Source of the DNA: Lacrimispora xylanisolvens
GTDB taxonomy: Bacteria; Bacillota; Clostridia; Lachnospirales; Lachnospiraceae
NCBI GenBank assembly: GCA_017084465.1
Contig: CP070896.1
Coordinates: forward strand, 1,966,001 to 2,030,000
Direction: 5' to 3'
DNA length: 64,000 bases
The position numbers were made by a program, and so were the translations under genes. How positions within the stretch are numbered: position 1 is the stretch's first letter; every line of letters begins with the position of its first letter. The notes beneath the pieces were generated by a model. The model did no database searches and was not told the origin of the DNA. It saw only the letters and a program-made list of their open reading frames with translations. Below, in pieces: positions 32,128-41,905 of the stretch.

Positions 32128-33742
32128 CAGGTCCACCTCCCATGTCTTCCATAAGATTTCCCGCTGACAATTCTGTTTCTGTCTGGGAAACATACACTTC
32201 ATCACCTTCTGATAAACCACTTATTATCTCCACAGCGTCTGCGCTGATCAGCCCTGTCTCTACTTTTACTGAACGAAAACCGGCAGGTACCTCTCCCTGA
32301 GGTTTCAGCACCTTATCATCTTTTATATAAACTAAATTTCCCCGCATAAGTGCGGCTGCCGGTATTAAAAGGACATCATTAGCACTGCCCAGTGAAATAA
32401 CCCCCTGCACATTAATACCCGGTATTAAATCGTCTTTCTCATCCAATGTAATAATGACCGGATAGGTACTGACCCCATTGGTCACAGCGCTTTCCAGGCT
32501 TACATTGGTAACAGTTGCAGGGTAATTTTTTCCCGGATAAGCATCTGCCGTTACAGCCACTTTCTGTCCCGTTTTCACCTTATGTATATCAAGCTCATCT
32601 ACAGGCAGCTTAAATGTCAGTTCAGAAAGATCATAGATCACAGCGAGATCCGGTTCTGTGTTGGTATTTCTGCTTATGGTATCTCCTGCTTTGTATTTTT
32701 TAGCAACCACGGTTCCGGAGATTGGAGCTTTAATTGTATAATTATCGTAACTTTTTCTGGTGCTGTCTAATTTATTCTTTGCAGCCTCTGCATTTTCCTC
32801 TGCCTGGTTCATGGGATCGGTATAGCTTTTCTTTAAATCATCTGCACTTTTTTCTGTAATACGAAACAGGGGTGTCCCCTTTTGCACATAATCCCCTTCA
32901 TTTACAAGAAGAGCCTCCACTTCAACAGAAATCGGAATATCTGCCTCCAGAGCACTATTGATCTCTGGTTCAAAGGTGCCGTCTTCTGCACCAGATACTC
33001 CTCCAACAGAAGCGGTTGCTTTTATCCCACTGGTCAAACCTCCTGGATTTTGCACCAGAATAGTAACTCTGCGAACCAGTCTGCCGCCGGTTAGTGTTGT
33101 TTCCTGATTGGAAATGGTTTCGACTGTTCCCTGTATCTGTTCTCCTGTGTCAGAGAGTGTGATGACTGCCAAATTTCCTGCTCCAAAAGCAGCCGCATCG
33201 CTGGAAAGAAACGGCACCTTCAGTTTTACCACCTGATCATTATAAAGATCTGCAATTTTCGTTCCATTATCCACTTTAGAGCCTGCTTTTATAAACAGTT
33301 CCTTAATGTACCCGGAATTTTTAGCTTTATAGGTATTTCCGCTATATTTTTGTATTGCGTCTTCATAAAGCTTTTTCGCCTGTTCCAGAGAACTGCTTGC
33401 CCTGTTTAATGAATTTTCAGAGCCTGATAATTCGGAATCCATGGCTGATTTATTAATTTCATATAGGACCTGTCCCTTTTCCACCTGATCTCCTTCCGAG
33501 AAATCGGCAGATACAATCTCACCTTCCACCATAGAAGTGATCTTATATGTGTTCTTTGCGGCCAGAGTCCCCGACGCTTTTAATTCCGTATTAATATTTC
33601 CTTTTTTTACAACCTCTGTATTCACCGGTATCTGGTCATCAGACATGGCTTTTCTTCCCATTTGCTTCACTACCGTAACTCCCGCCAATAGAAAAACGAC
33701 AGCTATGGCAATAAGAAAAATTTTTTTTTTCTTTCTCTTCAT
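32108..33742 (-). CDS. Membrane fusion protein of the MacAB-like exporter
   Basis: About 544 residues. One N-terminal membrane helix after a very basic start (KRKKKKIFLIAIAVVFLLAGVTVV), then an HlyD/RND adaptor: two lipoyl/barrel-sandwich parts (IVSADFSEGDQVEKGQVLYEI and TIKAPISGTVVAKKYKAGDTI), a coiled coil (~105-140) and beta-barrel domains. It is longer than MacA (about 370 residues) because of an inserted second half-motif region (~230-330). Start ATG 33742. It bridges the pump to the thick Gram-positive wall or to the SLH protein encoded just before it. Confidence 0.87.
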   Translation of the reverse strand: MKRKKKKIFLIAIAVVFLLAGVTVVKQMGRKAMSDDQIPVNTEVVKKGNINTELKASGTLAAKNTYKITSMVEGEIVSADFSEGDQVEKGQVLYEINKSAMDSELSGSENSLNRASSSLEQAKKLYEDAIQKYSGNTYKAKNSGYIKELFIKAGSKVDNGTKIADLYNDQVVKLKVPFLSSDAAAFGAGNLAVITLSDTGEQIQGTVETISNQETTLTGGRLVRRVTILVQNPGGLTSGIKATASVGGVSGAEDGTFEPEINSALEADIPISVEVEALLVNEGDYVQKGTPLFRITEKSADDLKKSYTDPMNQAEENAEAAKNKLDSTRKSYDNYTIKAPISGTVVAKKYKAGDTISRNTNTEPDLAVIYDLSELTFKLPVDELDIHKVKTGQKVAVTADAYPGKNYPATVTNVSLESAVTNGVSTYPVIITLDEKDDLIPGINVQGVISLGSANDVLLIPAAALMRGNLVYIKDDKVLKPQGEVPAGFRSVKVETGLISADAVEIISGLSEGDEVYVSQTETELSAGNLMEDMGGGPGGEAGE

Positions 33743-33759
33743 AGATCCACGCCTCATTC

Positions 33760-34915
33760 TCAATAGTCAATGGCATCCACCGCTGTATAAGTGGTTCCAT
33801 TCTTGCTGCATACCATTACAACCTTGTCTCCTACCGTCACTTTTCCATAGATTGAAAACAGATACTGCAGCTTGGAAGAATCCAGATTAATGGACAGATA
33901 ACCATTGCTGTCAACATTTTCACTGCTGCTGATATCGCTGTCTGAATTGCTGCTGTCAATTTCAAGTCGAATGGAAGTTGGTGTAATGACGTCCGTAGAT
34001 TTATAATAAATGTTTTTTAACCTCACCAAGTATCAGAACATAAGCATTTTCTCCGGTTAACGTATCCTTATCCCAGCCATCCGTTGTATAGGCCCAGATA
34101 GTTTTTGATTTGACATTATAATAGATCACTACAAAACCATTGGATTTTTGTGATTCCTTTACAGCAGCCAGAGTACTGGCAGCTCCGTTTAGAAAAACAT
34201 TTGCTTTTTCTGAGCCGAAGGGAACAGATTGAATTACGCTAAATCCCTTCCGCACCAGAAGAGGACCCTTTCTTTCATCTTTCAGAATCGAGATGGGATT
34301 AATCTCTCCATCGGAGTTAATCTCACAATTTAATACCTTTCCGTAGATTTCACTGGAATCCTTTTTCTTTGTTTTTAGAAGATTGTAAAAAAGATTGACG
34401 CAGTCTGTCTGGGTCAGGTTCTCATCCGTGGTGCGGTTTAAGTTTTCATTCAGTTCCAGAAATTGAAATTTTGAGATACGGGAGGAGGTGATATTACCTG
34501 TAAAATCCTCATCTTTATATCCAAGTAAGGTAAGAACTGCTTTTACACTCTCTCTGTATGTAATGTTATTTTCCGGCTTAAATACTCCTCCCAGATAACC
34601 TGTCAGCCAGCCCTGGGAAGCTGCGATTTTAATATATTCTGCATTGGGATTTTGTGCAGGAACATCTTTGAATACAGAGGAATCGGATTTTGAAAGGTTT
34701 TCCCTGTAGCTGGATGCGTTCACCAGCATTTTGGCAAATTCTCCTCTTGTTACTATTCCCGTATTATTTGTCAATTCCATAATTCCAGCCAGACTCACTA
34801 CTTTATCACGCATACTAAAATCAGAAGAACTTATATTGGCAGATGCAATTACCGGATTAAATCCTGAAATCACGGCAGTTACGGTCAAAACTTCCAACGT
34901 TACGATACCAGCCAT
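33760..34915 (-). CDS. Secreted protein with S-layer-homology-like repeats (frame broken once)
   Basis: About 384 residues. A hydrophobic start (residues 1-25) looks like a signal peptide, followed by SLH-type repeats (GIVTRGEFAKMLVNASSYREN..., FKDVPAQNPNAEYIKIAASQGWLTGYLGGVFKPENNITYRESVKAVLTLLGY), which bind pyruvylated wall polymers, and a Ser/Asp-rich C-terminal domain. A run of six T at 34013-34018 (plus) should be five, joining VLILGEVK to NIYYKSTDVITPTS. The start is doubtful: SD GGAG is 23 bases from ATG 34915 and better placed for an ATG at 34938 that would need a frame correction. It ends 17 bases before the membrane fusion gene, so the pump and the wall protein are one operon. Confidence 0.72.
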
Positions 34916-35090
34916 TTCTAATACTCATATGACATTTCTCTCCTTTTTTATTTGATACGTTTATTATGAGCAGTAAATCTTAATGATTTCTAAATGGCTT
35001 CTGAATAAATCTAAAATGATTCCCTTTGTCTATCTTTCTGCCGGTCAATCTGGTAAAATAACAGCAGAGAAATGAAAACAGGAGAAAATC

Positions 35091-36455
35091 ATGAAGCGAT
35101 ACCAAATAGTTATTCTGCCTGCTATTCTACTGCTGCTTGCGGGTTGTGCAAGATCTGCCGTCCTTTCCTCTCCCTCCGTCCAAGTGCCAGAAGAGAATGA
35201 GACCTCTTTTCCTTCAAACACCGAACCCCCTGCTGCCTCTGACCAGGTAACTGTGAAAAAGGACAGGCTTTTAGAAGGAATCAGCGAAGATTTCATGGCT
35301 TTTATTAAATCCACATATGGAATCAGTGTCTATGACAGACTCATGGCCTCATTTGAATCAGGCTCTGATGGAGGCGGGCTCTGGCATGAACTGACAGGAA
35401 ACTCACTTCTTGTTTTAAAGGATCTTTATTCTGGAATACTTAACAGCCCTGACGAAGCACGTTCCCACAATATCTGGCTGAAAGAATCGTCTGATCCCAA
35501 TCAGGTGATGTTATCCTTTGCCGGAGATTTAAGTTTTGCAGACGGGTATGCCAATATGTCCGCATATAACGCAAGAGGTGGTATTGATTCCTGCATTCTG
35601 GCAAATGTAAGAGCACGGATGGCTTCCGCCGATATTATGATGATTAACAATGAATTCAGCTATAGCACAAGGGGAAACCCACTGCCAGGAAAAGCCTTTA
35701 CATTCCGGGCAGATCCTTCCATGGTACAAAATCTGCATTCCCTGTCCGTGGATCTGGTATCTCTGGCAAATAATCATGTTTACGATTACGGGGCAGATGC
35801 CCTTATGGATACTCTTGACACATTATCCGGTGCCGGGATTCCCTATGCCGGTGCTGGAAGAAATATTGAAGAAGCAAAAGAACCCGTCTATTTTATATCC
35901 GGGGGTATGAAAATATCCTATGTCTGCGCCACTCAGATTGAACGTTCCACCCGATTTACAAAAGAAGCAGGTCCTGACAGTCCCGGGGTTTTAAGAACAG
36001 ACAATCCTGATCTGTATTTAGGTGCTGTAGAAACAGCAAAGGAAAACAGCGACTTTGTAGTGGTGTTTATCCATTGGGGAACAGAAGGAACCAATTACTA
36101 TGGAGAGGATCAGCAAAATCTGGCCCGTCAGCTCATTGACCATGGTGCTGGACTAATCATTGGCTGCCACCCCCATGTCCTTCAGGGAATTGAGTATTAC
36201 AAGAGTGTTCCCATTGTGTACAGTCTGGGCAATTTTTGGTTTAACAGCAGAACAATTCCTACCGGTCTTGTAGAAGCAACTGTCACTCCAGACGGTCTTA
36301 AGAAACTTCAGTTTATCCCATGTATTCAGGAAAATTGCAGCACTGATCTGGTTGTTTCTCCTGATAAAAAGCAGAAATCCTTCCAGTATATGGAACAGCT
36401 CTCTTCCGCAATTACCATAGATACTGAGGGGCTGATTCATCCTCTTCCAGAATAA
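35091..36455 (+). CDS. CapA-family (PGA_cap) metallophosphoesterase-like lipoprotein
   Basis: 454 residues with a lipoprotein signal (ILLLLAGC, Cys ~19) and a Ser/Pro/Glu-rich linker, then a CapA/PgsA-like domain: LSFAGDLSFADG, INNEFSYSTRG, LVSLANNHVYDYGADALMDTLDTL, FIHWGTEGTNYYGEDQQ and IIGCHPHVLQGIEYYKS. These are the metal-binding positions of the calcineurin-like fold. Family members act in polyglutamate capsule formation or have unknown roles; no capB/capC is adjacent. Divergent from the SLH gene. Frame intact; start ATG 35091, SD GGAG. Confidence 0.85.
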   Translation: MKRYQIVILPAILLLLAGCARSAVLSSPSVQVPEENETSFPSNTEPPAASDQVTVKKDRLLEGISEDFMAFIKSTYGISVYDRLMASFESGSDGGGLWHELTGNSLLVLKDLYSGILNSPDEARSHNIWLKESSDPNQVMLSFAGDLSFADGYANMSAYNARGGIDSCILANVRARMASADIMMINNEFSYSTRGNPLPGKAFTFRADPSMVQNLHSLSVDLVSLANNHVYDYGADALMDTLDTLSGAGIPYAGAGRNIEEAKEPVYFISGGMKISYVCATQIERSTRFTKEAGPDSPGVLRTDNPDLYLGAVETAKENSDFVVVFIHWGTEGTNYYGEDQQNLARQLIDHGAGLIIGCHPHVLQGIEYYKSVPIVYSLGNFWFNSRTIPTGLVEATVTPDGLKKLQFIPCIQENCSTDLVVSPDKKQKSFQYMEQLSSAITIDTEGLIHPLPE

Positions 36456-36694
36456 GGTAAGATTACAATTCTATTAACAAATCGCCATTTTCTTACGTAT
36501 TCTTACGCCTTTTTAACTTCCCTTGACCTTGTACTTACTCCATGGTTTAAAGTCTCCCTATCAGCCGACACGAGCTGAATAAGCCCGATAAACGGGCAGG
36601 AGAAATGAACACCCTGACAGGAGATACAAACGCCCTGGGGGGTATCCCTATAAGCCCAAAAACCATGGGCGGGAGAGATGAAAGGAGAATTATT
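36456..36694 (+). promoter_or_regulatory. Structured leader before the cell-wall-binding protein gene
   Basis: A 239-base gap with several small hairpins: TCAGC/GCTGA (36560-36577), GCCCG-ATAAA-CGGGC (36584-36598) and GCCC/GGGC (36653-36670). An in-frame ATG at 36605 would add 30 residues but has no better ribosome site than ATG 36695. I could not match it to a known riboswitch class. Confidence 0.35.
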
Positions 36695-38116
36695 ATGAAG
36701 AAACAGAAACTGAAATGGCTGATTCCCTGCGCTGCAGCGATTTTTACCATAGGTGCCTCCATGACATCCTTTGCAGCACAAGGTTGGTCCGAAGAAAACG
36801 GCAGCTGGGTCTACTATGACAAAAGTGGTGATATGACTACAGAAGCCTGGAGAAAATCAGGAGATAACTGGTATTACTTAGATTCTGATGGACAGCTTGC
36901 TACAAACCAGATCATTGAATCAGACGATAATTACTATTATGTAAACTCTGTAGGTGCTATGGTTACTGACGAATGGAGAGAGGTTGCTTCTGACAGTGAC
37001 GACGAAGATGCGGCAGATACCAACTGGTACTATTTTGGCAGCAACGGTAAAGCCTATAAGGCATCTACCAGCGGTAAAACTAATTTTAAATCAATAAAAA
37101 TTGCAAATGGAGAAACTCACTCCTATGCATTCGATACAGAAGGTAAGATGCTGTACGGCTGGCTTGATGATGCTTCTACCCGTGTTACTGGGGATGATGC
37201 ATGGAAAGAGGGCGTATATTACTGTGGCGATGCTTCTGACGGTGCCCGCGCTGATGGCTGGAAATCCATAGAAGTGGAAGACGATACAGACAAGGATGAC
37301 AATTTCAATGGTTCTTACTGGTTCTACTTCGGTTCAAACGGTAAAAAGACCACTGATACAACCAAAACCATTAACGGTAAAAAATATCGTTTTAATGAAT
37401 ATGGTGCTGCAAAATATGACTGGTACGAGGCTACTCCTGCTTCTACTTCCACAGCTAGTTCTTCTAACCAGTTTTATAATCTTCCAGAAGAATGCTGGCA
37501 GGCAAAGGGCTGGTTCAAGGCAGTTCCAAGCGAAGAACTTGATGCAAAAGGTCATGAAGATGATACTCAGTACTGGTTCTATGCAAACAATGACGGCAAT
37601 CTTGTAAAGAGCCAGATTAAAACCATTGACGGCATCCGTTATGCATTCAATGAAATGGGCGAAATGCTTCACGGACTTTATAAGCTGAGCGTTACTGGCA
37701 ACGTGATTGATTCCTATGATGAAATCGAGACAGAGAGCGAGCTTCCTGCAGTAGATGATACAGGTCTGGTTTACTACTTTGGAAATTCACCAAAGGAAGG
37801 CGCTATGGCTACAGGCAAAACTACCATTGAATTAGACGGAGAAACCTATACCTTCAACTTCCGCAAATCCGGAAGCAACAAGGGCGCAGGTTACAACGGC
37901 ATCACTGATGACAGCATTTACATCCAGGGTCGTCTCTTAAAAGCTGATAAAGATGAGAAATACAAAGTAGTTGAATTCAACGGCAAAGAATACTTAATCA
38001 GCACCTCTGGTAAGCTTGCAAAGAGCAAAACAAATGTAAAAGACGGTGATGAGAAATATTACATCACCAACAGTGACGGAACAATCAAAGCATCCGGTTA
38101 CGATAAATTAAAATAA
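36695..38116 (+). CDS. Secreted protein with cell-wall-binding (choline-binding-like) repeats
   Basis: About 473 residues. Signal peptide (KKQKLKWLIPCAAAIFTIGASMTSFAA) followed by repeated aromatic-Gly modules across the whole length, e.g. GSWVYYDKSGDMTTEAW, NWYYLDSDGQLATNQI, YYYVNSVGAMVTDEW, NWYYFGSNGKAYKA, YWFYFGSNGKKTTD, YWFYANNDGNLVKSQ. No catalytic domain is present, so it is a structural or adhesive wall protein. Longer spacers with Asp-rich stretches separate the later repeats. ATG 36695 has AAAGGAG at 8 bases. Base use is coding-typical and the frame is intact. Confidence 0.88.
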   Translation: MKKQKLKWLIPCAAAIFTIGASMTSFAAQGWSEENGSWVYYDKSGDMTTEAWRKSGDNWYYLDSDGQLATNQIIESDDNYYYVNSVGAMVTDEWREVASDSDDEDAADTNWYYFGSNGKAYKASTSGKTNFKSIKIANGETHSYAFDTEGKMLYGWLDDASTRVTGDDAWKEGVYYCGDASDGARADGWKSIEVEDDTDKDDNFNGSYWFYFGSNGKKTTDTTKTINGKKYRFNEYGAAKYDWYEATPASTSTASSSNQFYNLPEECWQAKGWFKAVPSEELDAKGHEDDTQYWFYANNDGNLVKSQIKTIDGIRYAFNEMGEMLHGLYKLSVTGNVIDSYDEIETESELPAVDDTGLVYYFGNSPKEGAMATGKTTIELDGETYTFNFRKSGSNKGAGYNGITDDSIYIQGRLLKADKDEKYKVVEFNGKEYLISTSGKLAKSKTNVKDGDEKYYITNSDGTIKASGYDKLK

Positions 38117-38130
38117 TCACTCAATAACAG

Positions 38131-38173
38131 AAACGGCTGCACAAAATGGATTCTCCATCTTGTGCAGCCGTTT
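38131..38173. terminator. Bidirectional terminator
   Basis: Fourteen-base stem AAACGGCTGCACAA / TTGTGCAGCCGTTT with an inner TGGA-TTC-TCCA stem, between the convergent wall-protein and xanthine dehydrogenase genes. Confidence 0.9.
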
Positions 38174-38183
38174 CTTAGTATTT

Positions 38184-40465
38184 CTATTTTATCTCCCGAT
38201 ATACTTTCTCCGCTGTAATGGGCAGTTCCCTGACTCTGGCACCCACTGCACTTGCTATGGCATCTGCAATGGCGGGGGACGGAGTGTTAATTACAATCTC
38301 TCCAATGGACTTGGCACCAAAAGGTCCTGTAGGTTCATAGCTGCTTTCAAATTCCACCCGTATATTGCCCACATCCAGCCTGGAAGGCAGTTTATACTGC
38401 ATAAATGAATTCTGTATCATCTGGCCTTTATCCGTGTAAGTGATATCCTCATAAAGCGCCATACCGATTCCCTGTGCCAGACCGCCCTCTGTCTGAATTC
38501 TGGCCAGATTGGGGTTGATGGTTGTTCCACAGTCTACAACTGCCACATAATCAATAAGCTCTGCCTCACCGGTCTCTTTGTCTACCTCAACTTCTGCCAT
38601 TCCTACCATGAATGGGGGCGGCGAAACAGGGGAGGTATGAGATGCACCAGCGGAAAGCATATTATTATTGGAGCACATTACCTTATTTCCAATATCCTTT
38701 AATGATATCTCCAGACCGCCTGCCGGCTGCCATACCCTGCTTCCGTCAAACTCCAGTGTATCTTTTTCACAGGATAAGTATTCTGCCCCTTTATCCAGTA
38801 TTTTGTCACGCATCTCACCACAGGCCTTCACCACAGCCATGCCGGTTAAATACATGGTACTGGAGGCATAAGATCCGGAATCATAGGGCGATACATCCGT
38901 ATCCGTTCCATGAACCACGATCTGATCTAAGTCGCACTCCAGACAATCCGATGCAACCTGGGCAAGAGTGGTATCACAGCCCGTTCCCATATCAGAAGCG
39001 CCGATCATAAGCGTATAAAACCCGTCATCATTAAGCCGCAGCTCAACGGAGGCCACATCCACTCCTGATATGGCAGAGCCCTGCATTGCCATGGCAACAC
39101 CAACTCCGCGGACTTTCCCGTTTCCCATATCAACTGACGGGTATTTCTTATCCCACTCCATCATTTCCTTAGCGCGGGCCATACAGCGGTCAAGTGCACA
39201 GCTTTTTAGAGTTTCTCCATAGTAAGCCGGCATAATGTCACCTTCTCTTACCATGTTTAATTCTCTTATCTTCACCTTATCCATACCAATTTTCTCTGCA
39301 AGCTCATTGATGGCAGATTCCACCGCAAAGATTCCCTGAGTGGCTCCATAGCCCCGGTACGCACCGGCTGACATACAGTTGGTATAAACCACATCGTAAG
39401 CGAACCGAAAGGCCCTGGGGGTTCTGTATAGGGGAATAGACTTATGTCCTGATAATCCTACGGTTGTAGGGCCGTGTTCCCCATACGCTCCTGTATTGGA
39501 TAATGTGTATACATCAATTGCCTGAAGAATTCCATTTTTATCCGCTCCGACCCGGACCCGGATTTCCATCTCATGACGGGGTGAGGAAGCGATCTGGGAT
39601 TCATATCTGCTATAAATGATTTTAGCCGCCCTTCCGGTTTTCATGGTAACAATAGCAGGATAAACCTCTGCAACTACCGTCTGTTTGGCTCCGAACCCTC
39701 CTCCGATTCTGGGCTTGATCACCCGAATCCGTGACTTTGGAATATCCAGTGCATGAGCCAGAATTCTTCTCACATGAAAGGTGACCTGAGTGGAAGCTAC
39801 CATATTCAGTCTTCCGTAAGCGTCCAGATAGGAGTAGGCGCGAAATGTTTCCATCATGGCCTGCTGGTTCGCTTTTGTATGATATACCTGCTCTACCACA
39901 TAATCACACTGCCCTAATAATTCATCCACGTCTCCATGCTCTTCTCCTCCGCAGGCGCATAAATTACGGCGGTTGTCTGCCCCAACCGGGCAAAGACTCT
40001 CCCAGTTATCTTCCGGATGAATAAGAACTTTGTGATCCTTTGCCTTTCTAAAATCAAGTACTGGCTCTAATACCTCATAGTCCACCTTGATAAGCCTCAT
40101 TGCATGGTCAACTGCCTCTTCGGTTTCTCCTGCAACAATTGCAGCATCATCACCCACGAAACGCATTCTGTCATCTAAAATCAGCCTGTCATACGGGCTT
40201 GGTTCCGGATAGGTCTGACCGGCCATGGTAAACCGTTTATTGGGCCATCCTGATATGTAAGAATGCAGACTATCCCATCTACCTTTTTTGCCTTTTCTGT
40301 ATCAATCTTCCTTATTAAGGCATGGGCATGAGGACTTCTTAACACCTTAACGATCAGACAGTCACCCGGCGCCAGATCGTCTGTAAAAACAGGCTTTCCA
40401 GTCACCAATGCTTTCGCATCCTTCTTTATGACAGAAGTATTTACGGTGCGCATTTTAACATTCAT
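38184..40465 (-). CDS. xdhA: Xanthine dehydrogenase-type molybdopterin-binding subunit (frame broken once)
   Basis: About 760 residues. The Ald_Xan_dh_C N-terminal domain (GKPVFTDDLAPGDCLIVKVLRSPHAHALI) leads into the molybdopterin domain with GGGFGAKQTVVAE, AYRGYGATQGIFAVE, and the catalytic Glu region FGAKSIGEIVINTPSPAIADAI. Near 40241 one base is missing, so TYQD must be joined to the stretch PNKRFTMAGQTYPEPSPYDRL. It overlaps the 2Fe-2S subunit gene by 11 bases. The enzyme hydroxylates purines or other N-heterocycles; the true substrate is not shown. Confidence 0.88.
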
Positions 40466-40922
40466 TCCTGTTTTCTCCTCTGCTTAAATATTTTTTTACA
40501 GCTCGTAGCTGTCCCATATATCCACTGCAGCGGCAAAGATTGCCTGCCAGATACTCTTTGACATTCTCTTCTTCATAAGAATCCAGTTCTTTTTCCATAG
40601 CAAGAACATTCATGATCAGGCCAGGGCTGCAAAAACCACACTGCTCTGCCCCTTCCGCTGCAAGGAAAGAACCAAATTCCTCCGCTTCCTTTTGAGCGCC
40701 CTCCAGTGTTACCACGTCACAGCCATCCGCCCTGGCTGCAAGATAGGAACAGGATAGCCTTGAAACTCCGTTGACCAGGACGGTGCACAGTCCGCAGTTT
40801 TCCGTCTCGCAACCGCATTTCACACTGTAACAGCCTTTTCTTCTCAACAGGTGGAACAGGGTTTCATCGTCGCTTGTCTCCTCATAAATGAGTCTTCCGT
40901 TTAATGTAAATTCAATCTGCAT
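40455..40922 (-). CDS. xdhC: Xanthine dehydrogenase-type 2Fe-2S subunit
   Basis: 155 residues holding two [2Fe-2S] clusters: plant-ferredoxin type CGCETENCGLC...C (~37-58) and the helical type CGFCSPG...CRCSGY (~98-137). It passes electrons from the molybdenum centre to FAD. ATG 40922 directly abuts the end of the FAD-subunit gene. Confidence 0.93.
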   Translation of the reverse strand: MQIEFTLNGRLIYEETSDDETLFHLLRRKGCYSVKCGCETENCGLCTVLVNGVSRLSCSYLAARADGCDVVTLEGAQKEAEEFGSFLAAEGAEQCGFCSPGLIMNVLAMEKELDSYEEENVKEYLAGNLCRCSGYMGQLRAVKKYLSRGENRNEC

Positions 40923-41699
40923 TTACCCTTCCTCCCGGTCCAGTGCCATGAAAAGCCGTTTTACATATACCGCAGTGAGATGTTTCCTATACTCTGCACT
41001 GCCTCGAAAATTGGTGCCATAACGAAAACGGTCTGCTGCCAGTGCCGCCAGCTCCTTTACATCTTCGCCTTCCTTGCGGCTTATGATAGCAAGCTCTGCC
41101 TTTGCTGGTCTTGCTCCCACTGATACGTAATACGTATCATCCGTTGCAGACACACAGCATGCAATAAGAGGGAAATCCGTTTTGGTCATTCGGGAAGAAG
41201 CATAAAATGCCTTTCTGCCGTCCTTTTTAATCCGGATTCTGACCAGAATATCCCGGTTAAATTTCTGACTGCAAAATTCCTCAAGTGGTATAATTCCTCC
41301 CTTATAGAGTTCTACATAAGTATCCAGTGCCAGCATACAGGTAAGAATGTCAGAAAATCCAAATCTGCCAAATATGCTTCCTCCCACCGTTGCTCCATTG
41401 CGAAACTGAACGCCTACTATGGAACGGGTGCATTCCTTAAATAAATCATTAAAATACCCATTAAGTCCCTTGTGCGTTTCCAACTGGCGCAGTGTACACA
41501 TGGCTCCGATCACAAACTCTTCATCCGTTTCTTCAACTCCGTCAAGTCCAAGACCAGACAAATCCACCAAAGTCATTTTAATCCTGTTCTGAACCTTCAG
41601 CCACATCATTCCCGCACCGATTACACTGCTTTTTTTCTGGTTCAGATTATAAGCTTCTTCCAGACTTTCTGCTCTTACGTAATTTTTAAATCTGATCAC
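40923..41699 (-). CDS. xdhB: Xanthine dehydrogenase-type FAD-binding subunit
   Basis: 258 residues of the CO-dehydrogenase-flavoprotein family: N-terminal FAD-binding pattern (SLEEAYNLNQKKSSVIGAGMMWLK, degenerate compared with the usual AGGTDL), the TVGGSIFGRFGFSDI segment and a C-terminal FAD-linked domain. Start GTG 41699 with AGGAGG 9 bases upstream. First gene of the xdhB-xdhC-xdhA operon. The AGG-to-AGM change at the pyrophosphate loop may reflect a clade-specific variant. Confidence 0.88.
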   Translation of the reverse strand: MIRFKNYVRAESLEEAYNLNQKKSSVIGAGMMWLKVQNRIKMTLVDLSGLGLDGVEETDEEFVIGAMCTLRQLETHKGLNGYFNDLFKECTRSIVGVQFRNGATVGGSIFGRFGFSDILTCMLALDTYVELYKGGIIPLEEFCSQKFNRDILVRIRIKKDGRKAFYASSRMTKTDFPLIACCVSATDDTYYVSVGARPAKAELAIISRKEGEDVKELAALAADRFRYGTNFRGSAEYRKHLTAVYVKRLFMALDREEG

Positions 41700-41800
41700 T
41701 TAAATTATCCTCCTGCATAGAACTGGATCTATCAGTAAATGCCGCCCATATTAATAAGTATTAATTATAATTGACAATATATTTATTAGAAACCCTAAAA

Positions 41801-41830
41801 AGTATATCATACTCACACCTGATTTGACAA
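41801..41830 (-). promoter_or_regulatory. Promoter of the xdh operon
   Basis: Minus-strand -35 TTGTCA (41825-41830) and -10 TATACT (41801-41806) with an 18-base spacer; leader about 95 bases. The leader shows no purine riboswitch core. Confidence 0.6.
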
Positions 41831-41905
41831 TATTTTTTCCTGGAACAACAACTTGTCCCATCTGCCATCAAGTGATAAGATGGAAAAAAAGCAGAAAGGA
41901 CGTAT

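Noticed and set aside
36456..36694. c-di-GMP riboswitch before the wall-binding protein
   Set aside because: Neither the GEMM-I CACGCACAGGGCAAA core nor a recognisable GEMM-II pattern is present.
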